A stretch of DNA of 32,286 nucleotides from Catenulispora sp. (lineage in GTDB: Bacteria; Actinomycetota; Actinomycetes; Streptomycetales; Catenulisporaceae), in the NCBI GenBank assembly GCA_013362315.1, contig JABFWL010000240.1:1-32286 (forward strand). The letters are read 5' to 3'. The notes beneath the pieces were generated by a model. The model saw only the letters and a list, made by a program, of their open reading frames with translations. It was not told the DNA's origin and made no database searches. Position numbers and translations under genes: made by a program. Shown here in pieces: positions 17,451 through 27,239 of this stretch (positions are counted from its first letter, which is position 1; every line of letters begins with the position of its first letter).

Positions 17451-17825
17451 CGTCGCGTCGTATCAGCGCGATGCCCGATGGCAGGTTCTGCGGGGTGCGG
17501 CGCTGTAGCTCAAGGTGTCGTTCGTAGATCGCGGCGAACTGGGACTGACGGGGCTCGAGCCCCGGTCCTGGATCCAGGGGATGCGCGACGAATACGTGTC
17601 GAAACCGGCAGCGCGACGAACGATTCCGGGCCGTGGGCCAGGTCGGCATATCTGTAGTCAGGATATTGTTAACGCCCCACGCGCCCTACAAGATCGACTT
17701 TATATCTAGCCTGCGGCACTTTCGGCGGCCGGCGCGCAGTTGCCGCCGGTGTGCCAGATCCCTTAGTCGCGCTGAGGGTTTTGCCGCACGGGACCCCGTG
17801 AGTGTCTTTGGACACGGTGTCGATA
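17451..17825. other. Intergenic region with two adjacent palindromes
   Basis: No convincing gene in 375 bases. Two perfect palindromes sit two bases apart: CGGGGCTCGAGCCCCG (17549-17564) and CCTGGATCCAGG (17567-17578). They could form the terminator of the AAA ATPase gene, although they lie about 100 bases past its stop. An AT-richer patch follows at about 17645-17710. A short minus-strand frame contains FAAIYERHLELQRR, faintly like the start of an ECF sigma factor, but nothing else supports a gene. Confidence 0.4.
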
Positions 17826-17855
17826 CGGACAGCTGCCGCCGCCGGCAGCTGTCCG
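17826..17855 (-). terminator. Hairpin terminator of the S33 peptidase gene
   Basis: A perfect 13-bp inverted repeat, CGGACAGCTGCCG / CGGCAGCTGTCCG, with a 4-base loop begins 12 bases past the peptidase stop codon (17868). There is no T-tract, as usual for high-GC actinobacterial terminators. Confidence 0.75.
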
Positions 17856-17867
17856 CTCAGTGCGAGG

Positions 17868-19481
17868 TCACTTCTGTGTGACGTCCGTGTAGTAGACGTC
17901 CTTGTTCGGCAGGTGGCCGGTGGTCAGGAAGTCGACGGTGGCCTTGTCGGCGCCGGCGGAGCCGGCGTTGTAGACGTAGTGTCCGCCGTTGTCGACGCCG
18001 ACCAGGACGGACTTGTCGCCGAGGGCCTGGTGCAGTCCGAGGCCGCCTTCCCATGGGGTGGCGTTGTCGCGGCGGTTCTGCAGAATCAGGGTGTTGCGCG
18101 AGCCGGTCGCGGTCACGGAGACGGTGGGTTCCACCGGCTTGGGCCAGAAGGCGCAAGTCCAGATGTTGGCCGGCATGCCTGCGGTGAGCGGCCAGGCCTT
18201 GCGGTCCGCGGCGGTGCGGGTGGCGTAGCCGTCGATGTCGTGGGACCACCTGGCGTCGCCGCAGACCAGGGCCAGGAACATGGTGGCCTGGTTGTCCGCG
18301 GGGATGCCCGGGGATGACGGACTGTCGGCGAACACCTCCTGCAGAACCTTGCCGTCGGCGTCGGTGAGGTGGCCGTCGGCCAGGTCGGCGGTGGCCTTCC
18401 AGAACTGGGTGAGCAGCGGGAGGGTCTCGTTGTGCAGCAGCAGAGCGTAGGTGACGTTGCGCAGCGCCGGCCCGTCGACCGACGCCGAGGTGCCGGGGAC
18501 CGGCGCGGGGGTACGGTCGAGGCGGTCGGCGAGAGTGAGGTAGGTCTGGGTCACCTGCGCGGTGGTGCGGCCCAGCCCGAGGGTGGCGTTGTCCGCCGCG
18601 GCGACGCGGGCCGCGTCGGGGAAGCGGTCGGCCATGCCCTTGCCCCAGGTGTCGGCCACCTCGTCGGCCCACACCTTGGTGGGGTTGACGTTGCCTTCCA
18701 GGACCATCCGGTCGGTCCGCTCCGGGAACAGCGACCGGTAGACGGCGCCGAGGTAGGTGCCGTAGGACTGGCCCCAGTAGGAGATCTTGTGCTCGCCGAG
18801 CGCCTGGCGGATGCGGTCCATGTCGCGGGCGGTGTTGGCGGTGGTGTAGTACTTCAGGTTCGCGCCCGCGCCGCGGGCGCACTGTGCGGCGTCGGCTTTG
18901 GCGACGGCCACGTTCTTGGTGATGGAGCCGTCGGCGGCGGGGTAGGGGAACAGCCCGGTCACGGTGGGGTCGGCCAGGCCGCAGCTTTGCGGCGTGCTGT
19001 GCTCGACGCCGCGCGGATCGAAGCCGATCAGGTCGTAGCCGTCCAGCACGGAGGTCGGCAGGGTCGGTGCCATGGTCGCGGGCATGTCCAGGCCGCCGAG
19101 AGCCGGTCCGCCGGGGTTAAGCAGCAGGATGCCGTGCCGCTTGCCGGGCTTGGCGGTGGCCAGCCGGGAGACCGCCACCTGGATCTTCGCGCCGGCCGGG
19201 TCCTGGTAGTTCAGCGGAACCGTCAACGTCCCACAAGTCAGCTGCGGGTTCAGACTGGTTCCGTCGGCCGGCTGGGGGCAGGCGCCCCAGACGATCGGCG
19301 CCTGCGCCTGGTCCCTGGCTTTCGCGACTGCCGCGACTCCCGCCAGGGCCCGTGGCGTGTTCCGGGAAGCGCTACCGCACGCGGCCAGCGTGGTACCGGC
19401 CAGCGTGGAAACGACCACGGCCGCGGCGAACCGGCGGCCTGTCGAGAAACCGGATCTTGGGGAACTGCCCGTCGTCTTCAT
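17868..19481 (-). CDS. Secreted S33 alpha/beta-hydrolase lipoprotein, tripeptidyl-aminopeptidase-like
   Basis: The 537-residue protein starts at ATG 19481 with AGAGGT upstream. The signal peptide ends in a lipobox, LAAC at 32-35, so Cys35 is a likely lipid anchor. The alpha/beta-hydrolase fold shows the oxyanion strand LLLNPGGPALGG at 119-130, FDPRG at 154-158, the nucleophile elbow GQSYGT with Ser239, and a C-terminal TAP-like region with probable Asp472 (NRRDNATPW) and His501 (NGGHYVYN). Size and layout match Streptomyces Tap/Slp-type exopeptidases, which clip tripeptides from protein N-termini. It lies directly downstream of a two-component system (88-bp gap), suggesting control by it, with a palindrome in its leader. 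Confidence 0.88.
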   Translation of the reverse strand: MKTTGSSPRSGFSTGRRFAAAVVVSTLAGTTLAACGSASRNTPRALAGVAAVAKARDQAQAPIVWGACPQPADGTSLNPQLTCGTLTVPLNYQDPAGAKIQVAVSRLATAKPGKRHGILLLNPGGPALGGLDMPATMAPTLPTSVLDGYDLIGFDPRGVEHSTPQSCGLADPTVTGLFPYPAADGSITKNVAVAKADAAQCARGAGANLKYYTTANTARDMDRIRQALGEHKISYWGQSYGTYLGAVYRSLFPERTDRMVLEGNVNPTKVWADEVADTWGKGMADRFPDAARVAAADNATLGLGRTTAQVTQTYLTLADRLDRTPAPVPGTSASVDGPALRNVTYALLLHNETLPLLTQFWKATADLADGHLTDADGKVLQEVFADSPSSPGIPADNQATMFLALVCGDARWSHDIDGYATRTAADRKAWPLTAGMPANIWTCAFWPKPVEPTVSVTATGSRNTLILQNRRDNATPWEGGLGLHQALGDKSVLVGVDNGGHYVYNAGSAGADKATVDFLTTGHLPNKDVYYTDVTQK

Positions 19482-19502
19482 GGCGTTGACCTCTGTGTTC
19501 GA

Positions 19503-19518
19503 GACTGTTTTGACAGTC
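19503..19518. promoter_or_regulatory. Palindrome in the leader of the S33 peptidase gene
   Basis: GACTGT (19503-19508), a 4-base spacer and ACAGTC (19513-19518) form a perfect inverted repeat 22 bases upstream of the start codon. Read on the minus strand, a TTGACT element lies just upstream of it. It could be an operator or a small hairpin; no clear -10 box accompanies it. Confidence 0.35.
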
Positions 19519-19569
19519 CCGAGTCAACAAGACAGCGCTGGTACGGCACATCACCGCGCGGTGGACGAA

Positions 19570-20268
19570 TCAGGTAGCTCTCTCGGGGGACACCAATCCC
19601 GCCCGATACGCGAAGATCACCGCCTGGACGCGGTCGCGGAGGTCGAGCTTGGTGAAGATGCGGGAGACGTAGGTTTTCACCGTCTCGGGGCTGATGAACA
19701 GCTCGGCCGCGATTTCCGCGTTCGACAGGCCCTTGCTGATCAGGAGCAGCACCTCGAGCTCGCGAGGCGCCAGGACCTGCAGACGCTCGCGTTCCAGGGA
19801 CGCCGGGGCGGCAGCCGGACGTAGCCGATCGGCGAAGCGGCCGATCAGGGTACGGGTGACCGCCGGAGCCAGGAGCGACTCGCCGCGCGCGACGGTACGC
19901 ACCGCGTTGATCAGTTCCGGCGGCGGGGCGTCCTTGAGCAGGAAGCCGCTGGCGCCGGCGCGCAGCGCCTCGTACACGTACTCGTCGACGTTGAAAGTCG
20001 TGACGACCAGAACCTTCGCCGGGTCGGCGGCATCGGGCCCCGCCAGGTGGCGCGTGGCCTCGATCCCGTCGAGCAGGGGCATGCGGATGTCCATGACGAC
20101 GACATCCGGCTTCAGCTCCTCCGCACTGCGGATCGCCGCGCGGCCGTCCACGGCCTCACCCACGACCTCCATGTCGGGCTGGGCGGACAGGATCGTGACG
20201 AAGCCGGCACGCACCAAGGCCTGATCCTCGCAAACCAGGACCTTGATGACGTCGGAGGGAACACTCAC
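19570..20268 (-). CDS. NarL/LuxR-family two-component response regulator
   Basis: The 232-residue protein starts at GTG 20268, overlapping the histidine kinase stop by four bases (GTGA). The receiver domain (residues 8-125) has the acidic pair E14-D15 and phospho-acceptor D60 in VVVMDIRMP. The conserved Thr follows VLVVTTF and Lys is in FLLKDAPP. The LuxR-type DNA-binding domain lies at about 165-228 (LAPRELEVLLLISKGLSN, FISPETVKTYVSRIF). The N-terminal key residues are intact, so phosphorylation by the adjacent kinase is expected. Target genes are unknown; the peptidase gene immediately downstream is the best candidate. Confidence 0.92.
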   Translation of the reverse strand: MSVPSDVIKVLVCEDQALVRAGFVTILSAQPDMEVVGEAVDGRAAIRSAEELKPDVVVMDIRMPLLDGIEATRHLAGPDAADPAKVLVVTTFNVDEYVYEALRAGASGFLLKDAPPPELINAVRTVARGESLLAPAVTRTLIGRFADRLRPAAAPASLERERLQVLAPRELEVLLLISKGLSNAEIAAELFISPETVKTYVSRIFTKLDLRDRVQAVIFAYRAGLVSPERAT

Positions 20269-21551
20269 GCAGCACCATCTCCAGTAGGAATTCGGGCGTG
20301 GACGCGGAATCCGCCTTCCGGGTCGGGCCCCGCCGCGAACTCGCCTCCCAGCATCTCAACCCTCTCCCGCAGTCCGGACAAGCCCCGGCCGCCCGAGACG
20401 TACTGGCCGCCGGCGCGGCCGGTGACGGACGCGGAAGCCGACGCCGAAACCGACGTCGGGGTGGCCGCCGACGCTTGCGCGCCGGCGGCCGCCCCGACGG
20501 TGGTGACCTCCACGTCGGTCCAGTCGCGGGTGTGCGCGAGCCGGACCAGCGTCTGCCTGCCTGCGGCGTACTTCACGGCGTTGGTCAGGGCTTCCTGCAC
20601 GACGCGATACGCCGTCAGCTGGGCACCCACGGCCATGGCCGGCTGCTCTCCGTCCTCGACCAGCTCGACCGGCTGGCCCCCGGACCGCGTCTGCTCCACC
20701 AGATCGGGAACGCGTCCCGGCATCGGCATCCGCGGCGCCGAATCGCCGGTCGCCTCCAACACACCGAGCAGGAACCGGAGTTCGGCCAGCGCACGGCGTC
20801 CGGTGCCACTGATAGCGTCCAAAGCCTCGGTGACGCGATCCGGCGAGGCCGTGAGGTACTGCGCCGCACCGGCCTGCACCACCATCGCGGTCACGTGATG
20901 GGTCACCACATCGTGCAACTCCCGAGCCAGCCGGCTGCGCTCGGCGGCGATCGCCGCCTGTGCGGACAACCGCCGCCGCTCCGCCTCCTGCACGCGCCGC
21001 CCGCGAACCTGGACACCCAAACCCCACACCACCGCGAGCACCAGGTAGAACACCAGGTAGTCGGCGAAACCGTTCGGCGAGCCCAGCGCCCACAGCACGA
21101 CGGCGAAGACCGCATACACACCGGTCGCCGCCAGCGGCACGACCCATCGGTGGCGGTTCTGGTGAGCACCGGCCGAGTACAGGGCGAAGTACAGCCCCAG
21201 GCTGCCGACCGTCATCGGTTGTCCGAGAACCTCGTGCAGCGCGAACGAAGTACCCGCCACCGCCAGGCAGATCGCCGGCCACCGGGTGCGCACCGCCAAC
21301 GGCAAGGTCTGCCCCAACGTCAGCAGGACGTTCACGAGGCTGCCGCCGTGCTGCGGAAGACCGCCGAACTGCGCACCGATCCGCGACAGAGGCGCGGCGA
21401 ACGCCAGCACCGTGAGAACGAACGCAGCGGCGTAGTTCTTGGCGTCGGCGGAGCGTGAACCCCACCACCGCGACAGCGAGCCGAGCCGGGCGGTTGCGGC
21501 AGCCCTCAGCTGCGCGCGTGCAGAGGGACCCGATTGATCTTCCATCGCCAT
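20265..21551 (-). CDS. NarL-type sensor histidine kinase (HisKA_3) with atypical ATP-binding domain
   Basis: The open frame extends to 21992, but the sequence upstream of 21551 is low-complexity and lacks a family match, so the start is put at ATG 21551 (ATG 21545 is equally possible), giving 428 residues. Five or six TM helices span residues 40-180. The H-box is RELHDVVTHH with His213. The N-box is VVQEALTNAVKYA with Asn324, and the G-box is GGRGLSGLRERV at 387-398. The Asp-x-Gly-x-Gly segment expected at about 350-356 reads VEVTTVGAAAGA, and an Ala/Ser/Thr-rich insertion (357-380) follows. Kinase activity may therefore be altered. It is translationally coupled to the response regulator. Confidence 0.88.
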   Translation of the reverse strand: MAMEDQSGPSARAQLRAAATARLGSLSRWWGSRSADAKNYAAAFVLTVLAFAAPLSRIGAQFGGLPQHGGSLVNVLLTLGQTLPLAVRTRWPAICLAVAGTSFALHEVLGQPMTVGSLGLYFALYSAGAHQNRHRWVVPLAATGVYAVFAVVLWALGSPNGFADYLVFYLVLAVVWGLGVQVRGRRVQEAERRRLSAQAAIAAERSRLARELHDVVTHHVTAMVVQAGAAQYLTASPDRVTEALDAISGTGRRALAELRFLLGVLEATGDSAPRMPMPGRVPDLVEQTRSGGQPVELVEDGEQPAMAVGAQLTAYRVVQEALTNAVKYAAGRQTLVRLAHTRDWTDVEVTTVGAAAGAQASAATPTSVSASASASVTGRAGGQYVSGGRGLSGLRERVEMLGGEFAAGPDPEGGFRVHARIPTGDGAA

Positions 21552-21752
21552 CCAGAGTAGGCCCAGCGCTGAGGTCCGCGGCTCGGGCCTGACCTGGAAC
21601 CGCAGCGCGACGCCGGGCTGGTTCTTCTTGCCGGACAGCGAGCGGAAACCGGCCCCGGGATACACCGCTCTGCTACGAAATTCCTTGGACGGCGCGGGGA
21701 CCGGCTTGCTGGAATGGGCTACTGCCGCTGTCGGAGTCGAAGGAGTGCGGCG

Positions 21753-22241
21753 ATGACCGAGATCACGCTGCACTTGTCGGTGCGCGGCCTCACCGACACA
21801 GACCTTCCCTCCTGCGGCTGGGCCGGTTCCGCCAAGCACGTGCGAGAGCTCGTTCACCAGATCCGTCGCGCCGAGGCGGGCGAGGTCGACTATCTGGCGG
21901 TGTGCACGCCGGTCGGGCTGCCGGTGGCGGTCGGCGGCGTCGACTACACGGTGAAGCCCGGCGCCGGTACCCTCTGGCAGCTCAGCGTGCACCCGGCCCT
22001 GCAGTCCTGCGGGATCGGCACACTGCTGGTCCGCTCCGCCGAGCAGCGGATCAGTGCCCGGGGCCTGACCCGCGCCGAGCTCGGCGTCGAGGAGAGCAAC
22101 CCGCGCGCCCGCGCCCTGTACGAGCGCCTGGGCTACCGGGCCTTCAGCCGCGAGCTCGACTCCTGGGACGTGGAAGCTGAGGACGGCTCGCTTCAGCGGT
22201 ACGAGACGATGTGCACGCTGATGGGCAAGGACCTGCTGTGA
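21753..22241 (+). CDS. GNAT family N-acetyltransferase
   Basis: The 162-residue protein starts at ATG 21753, preceded by AAGGAG at a good distance; the open frame extends further but only this start has a site. The GNAT core is clear: LWQLSVHPALQSCGIGTLLV carries the acetyl-CoA-binding Q-x-x-G-I-G loop, and ESNPRARALYERLGYRAF is motif B. The central VGGVDYTVKPGAGTLWQLSV suggests a RimI-like monodomain enzyme. The substrate is unknown. It overlaps the nucleotidyltransferase gene by four bases, so the two are probably made together. It diverges from the histidine kinase gene with a 200-bp gap. Confidence 0.87.
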   Translation: MTEITLHLSVRGLTDTDLPSCGWAGSAKHVRELVHQIRRAEAGEVDYLAVCTPVGLPVAVGGVDYTVKPGAGTLWQLSVHPALQSCGIGTLLVRSAEQRISARGLTRAELGVEESNPRARALYERLGYRAFSRELDSWDVEAEDGSLQRYETMCTLMGKDLL

Positions 22242-22984
22242 CGCTGGATTTCGCGGCGTTCGTCGCCGAGGCGACGGCCGACCCGGCTGTCGTCGGACTC
22301 GTCCTCAAGGGCTCCCAAGCCCACGAGGGCATGGCCAACAGTCATTCCGACCACGACCTCTACGTCATCCTCGCCGACGACACCGCGAGCGAGCTGACCG
22401 CGCTGCAGGGCTACCGCTCCGCGCGACTGGACCTGGTCGTCACCACCCTCGAACGGTTCCCCCAGCTCGCCGACTGGGACCGGTACGCCATCGCCCGCTC
22501 CCGGGTGCTCCTCGACCGCAGCGACGGGGAGGTCACCCGGATCGTCGCCGCGATGGGACGGCTCGGCGAGGAGGAGGCCTTCCGGTCCGCCGCCGCCTTG
22601 CTGGACGCCTACGCCAACCTGCTCTACCGCTCGGTCAAGAACCACCGCGACGGGAACCCGCTCGCCGGCCACCTCGACGCTGCCGCCAGTGTCGGATTCC
22701 TGCTCGACCTGCTCTTCGCCCTGGACCGCCGCCCGCGCCCCTACAACAAGTACCTGGCCTGGGAGCTGGACCGGTTCCCGCTGCCCGGCTGGGAGAGCAC
22801 CGCGCTGCTGGACACCATCGCGCGGATCACCGCGACCGGCGAGGCGGCACCGCAGCAGCGGCTCTTCGCCCGAGTCGAGGCGGCTGCCCGGGCCGCCGGC
22901 CACGGGGCGGTGCTGGACGCGTGGGGCGAGGACTTGGCACTGATGCGGCCCAACCCGGACTCTCCAGCCCACCAGCACTTCTGA
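22238..22984 (+). CDS. Minimal nucleotidyltransferase-domain protein (Pol beta superfamily)
   Basis: The 248-residue protein starts at GTG 22238, overlapping the previous stop (GTGA); an upstream in-frame ATG at 22211 lies inside the GNAT gene. The nucleotidyltransferase signature is G25-S26 followed by the metal-binding D38-x-D40 in SHSDHDLYVIL. The helical C-terminal half (about 100-248) resembles the tail of aminoglycoside-type or DUF4037-like nucleotidyltransferases. It might transfer NMP to a small molecule or protein. A resistance role is possible, given the partner acetyltransferase, but nothing in the sequence fixes a substrate. No terminator is seen in the 194 bases after it. Confidence 0.75.
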   Translation: MTLDFAAFVAEATADPAVVGLVLKGSQAHEGMANSHSDHDLYVILADDTASELTALQGYRSARLDLVVTTLERFPQLADWDRYAIARSRVLLDRSDGEVTRIVAAMGRLGEEEAFRSAAALLDAYANLLYRSVKNHRDGNPLAGHLDAAASVGFLLDLLFALDRRPRPYNKYLAWELDRFPLPGWESTALLDTIARITATGEAAPQQRLFARVEAAARAAGHGAVLDAWGEDLALMRPNPDSPAHQHF

Positions 22985-23178
22985 CCCTCGGCCAAATACC
23001 CGAATCGGGCAAAGCGACCCGGAGCGTCCACTTTGGGGACGTCGGGAACCTGGAGGGACTGGTCTACCGCGCCCAGCGTTCCATTGTCGGCGCGGTGCCG
23101 ATCAGGCCCACGACCGCCAGCATAGGGATCGTCCTCGTTTGCCCATGGCCTCGAAGCTCGCGTGTGAGACAGTGAATC

Positions 23179-23577
23179 ATGCCTTTGAGCACATATGAGC
23201 TCAGAACGTCGATCGCCGTCTCCGACATCCAACGGGCCGTCGCCTTTTACGAGGGCAAACTCGGGCTGCCGGTCGTCCAGACCGGCCCAAGCGCCGGGAT
23301 CGCCGACGGGAGTCGCGTCTACGCCTCCGGTGGAGGGCCCGCGCTGAACGTCTACCAGTCCACGACTGCCGGAACGACCGAGGCGACTCTGGCCGTCTGG
23401 TACGTCGACGACCTCGACCGGATCGTCGACGAACTCACCGCCGCCGGCGTCGAGTTCGTCCGCTACGACCAGCTCGAGCACGACGCCAGGGGTATCACGC
23501 CGCGGGCCGGCGGCGGGCGGATCGCGTGGTTCCAGGACCCGGACGGCAACACCTTCGCCCTCGAAGCAGACGTTTGA
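23179..23577 (+). CDS. VOC superfamily (glyoxalase/bleomycin-resistance-like) protein
   Basis: The 132-residue protein starts at ATG 23179 without a strong ribosome-binding site. The two beta-alpha-beta-beta-beta modules of the vicinal-oxygen-chelate fold are visible: SIAVSDIQRAVAFYEGKLGL at the N-terminus, a central AVWYVDDLDRIVDELTAAGV, and the closing IAWFQDPDGNTFALE with the usual metal-ligand Glu. Members include dioxygenases, lyases and antibiotic-binding proteins; the role here cannot be chosen. It lies 32 bases before the oxidoreductase gene, so the two may form an operon concerned with small-molecule detoxification. Confidence 0.82.
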   Translation: MPLSTYELRTSIAVSDIQRAVAFYEGKLGLPVVQTGPSAGIADGSRVYASGGGPALNVYQSTTAGTTEATLAVWYVDDLDRIVDELTAAGVEFVRYDQLEHDARGITPRAGGGRIAWFQDPDGNTFALEADV

Positions 23578-23609
23578 GCTTCGACCGAGCGGAACGTAAG
23601 TTTTTGAAC

Positions 23610-25974
<2,365 letters not shown>

Positions 25975-26007
25975 ACTGGGTGATCTGAACCAGGCTCTCT
26001 GAATCAC

Positions 26008-26055
26008 CCGATCCGAGGATCGGCCGGCGTGAGCGGGACCACCCCGCTCACGCCG
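26008..26055. terminator. Two consecutive hairpins between convergent genes
   Basis: CCGATCC/GGATCGG (26008-26023, 2-base loop) is followed by a perfect 13-bp stem, CGGCGTGAGCGGG / CCCGCTCACGCCG (26025-26055, 5-base loop). The second stem overlaps the stop codon of the regulator gene (26048-26050) and lies about 50 bases past the esterase stop, so it probably terminates both. Confidence 0.75.
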
Positions 26056-27103
26056 TCGTCGTCTTCGGCGCGGTCGCCGCCACAGTCGCAGGGCTCTGCC
26101 TCGGCGCGATCGGCGCTTCCTGAGGCGCCGGCGTTCGGCGTAGCGGTCCGCATGCGAGAAGCTTGAGCGCGTCGGCGGTGTTGCTGCCGGCCGGTGCGGT
26201 ATGGATGACCAGTCGCTGCCCGTCGGCATCGGGGAGGTGCAGGGCCTCGTAGTCGAGCTCGAGGTCCCCAACCTCGGGATGGTGGAGGTACTTGGTACCA
26301 CTGGAGCAGAGCTTCACGCTGTGCTTGGCCCACAGCCCCGCGAAGGCGCTGCTCTTCACCGACAGCTCCCCGATGAGTTCGGCAAGCGCACGGTCCTCGG
26401 GGTATTGGCCGGCGACGAAGCGCAGCGAGGCGACGAGCAGCCCGGCTTCCTCATCCCACCTCCGGTACAGCTCGCGGGTGTGCGGGTCGAGGAACAGCAT
26501 CCGGGTCAGGTTCGGACGCCCCGCCGGGTCCTGCGGCGCGTCGAACGGCAGGTGTCCGGCGAACAGCGCATGACCGAGCGGATTCCAGGCCAGCACGTCG
26601 TTGCGGCGCCCGAGCAGCACGGCCGAGACCTCGGTCATCGCCGCCACCAGCCGCAGAGCGCCGGCTGCCGGGCGTTCGGGGCGGGGTTGGCGAGGTCTGC
26701 GGACGGCGCGGGGGCGGGCCAGCTCGAACAGGTGGGCACGCTCGTCGTCGCGAAGGCGGAGAGCTCGCGCGAGAGCGTCGATGATCGAGTCCGACGCGCC
26801 GGTCGACTGTCCTTGCTCCAGGCGGGTGTAGTAGGCCACGGACACCCCCGCGAGTTGCGCGAGTTCTTCGCGGCGCAGCCCGGGGACGCGACGCATCCCG
26901 TAGCTGGTGATCCCGGCCTGCTCAGGGGTCAGGGCGTCGCGGCGGGAGCGCAGGAACTCTCCCAGCTCGCTGGTCGTAGCCGGACTCGTGGCCGCGGTCG
27001 TGCTCGCGGTAGCGCTGGGGGTCGTGCCCGCGGTTGCCTTTGCGGTCGTACTCGCGCTAGCGCCAGCGGTCGTGCTTGCGGTCCTCGTCCCGGTACCAGC
27101 CAT
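26048..27103 (-). CDS. XRE-type regulator with MmyB ligand-binding domain
   Basis: The open frame extends upstream to 27391, but ATG 27103 is the only start near the conserved part; it lacks a clear Shine-Dalgarno, so a leaderless transcript is possible. The 351-residue protein has a Thr/Ala octapeptide-repeat tail (3-45), a helix-turn-helix at about 47-110 (LGEFLRSRRDALTPEQAG, GLRREELAQLAGVSVAYY) and a MmyB PAS-like domain to about 330 (RNDVLAWNPLGHALF, HHPEVGDLELDYEALHLP). Known relatives often repress a neighbouring oxidoreductase or transporter gene and bind a hydrophobic ligand. The divergent efflux gene is its likely target. It ends in an Ala/Thr/Pro-rich tail. Confidence 0.88.
   Translation of the reverse strand: MAGTGTRTASTTAGASASTTAKATAGTTPSATASTTAATSPATTSELGEFLRSRRDALTPEQAGITSYGMRRVPGLRREELAQLAGVSVAYYTRLEQGQSTGASDSIIDALARALRLRDDERAHLFELARPRAVRRPRQPRPERPAAGALRLVAAMTEVSAVLLGRRNDVLAWNPLGHALFAGHLPFDAPQDPAGRPNLTRMLFLDPHTRELYRRWDEEAGLLVASLRFVAGQYPEDRALAELIGELSVKSSAFAGLWAKHSVKLCSSGTKYLHHPEVGDLELDYEALHLPDADGQRLVIHTAPAGSNTADALKLLACGPLRRTPAPQEAPIAPRQSPATVAATAPKTTTA
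26973..27092 (-). repeat. Five degenerate 24-bp tandem repeats inside the regulator's 5' end
   Basis: Five 24-bp units begin at 26973, 26997, 27021, 27045 and 27069. Each begins GTCGT on the plus strand, followed by a GC-rich variable part. On the coding strand each unit gives eight residues, such as TRTASTTA, GASASTTA, KATAGTTP and SATASTTA. The repeats are in frame and sit just before the helix-turn-helix. Confidence 0.8.
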
Positions 27104-27211
27104 GTGATCGATTGTGACGCAGAGCGGCGCGCCGTGCCTGACCCTGCCATTGGTAGGAACGAGCGGTGTCTGGTTGGCGGGTAGAGGCGCCACCACCTTG
27201 GAGTCCTGAAG

Positions 27212-27227
27212 AACGATCCCCATCGTT
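27212..27227. promoter_or_regulatory. AACGAT-N4-ATCGTT inverted repeat in front of the efflux gene
   Basis: A perfect 6-bp inverted repeat with a 4-base C spacer lies 12 bases before the efflux ATG, in the 136-bp spacer shared with the divergent MmyB regulator. Its position would block transcription or ribosome access, so it is a candidate operator for that regulator. AAGGA, the efflux gene's ribosome-binding site, follows it. Confidence 0.45.
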
Positions 27228-27239
27228 GAAGGAACCCCG

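Noticed and set aside
17495-17575. tRNA-like stretch (GTAGCTCAA followed by a CTCGAG-centred stem)
   Set aside because: No acceptor stem pairing, no proper TTCRA loop and no plausible anticodon arm.
17389-17649. 86-residue minus-strand frame with an ECF-sigma-like FAAIYERHL
   Set aside because: It overlaps the end of the ATPase gene, has a poor composition, and the similarity is limited to a few residues.
18369-19577. 402-residue plus-strand frame opposite the S33 peptidase
   Set aside because: Gly/Val/Arg-rich shadow. The minus-strand protein has a lipobox and a full catalytic triad.
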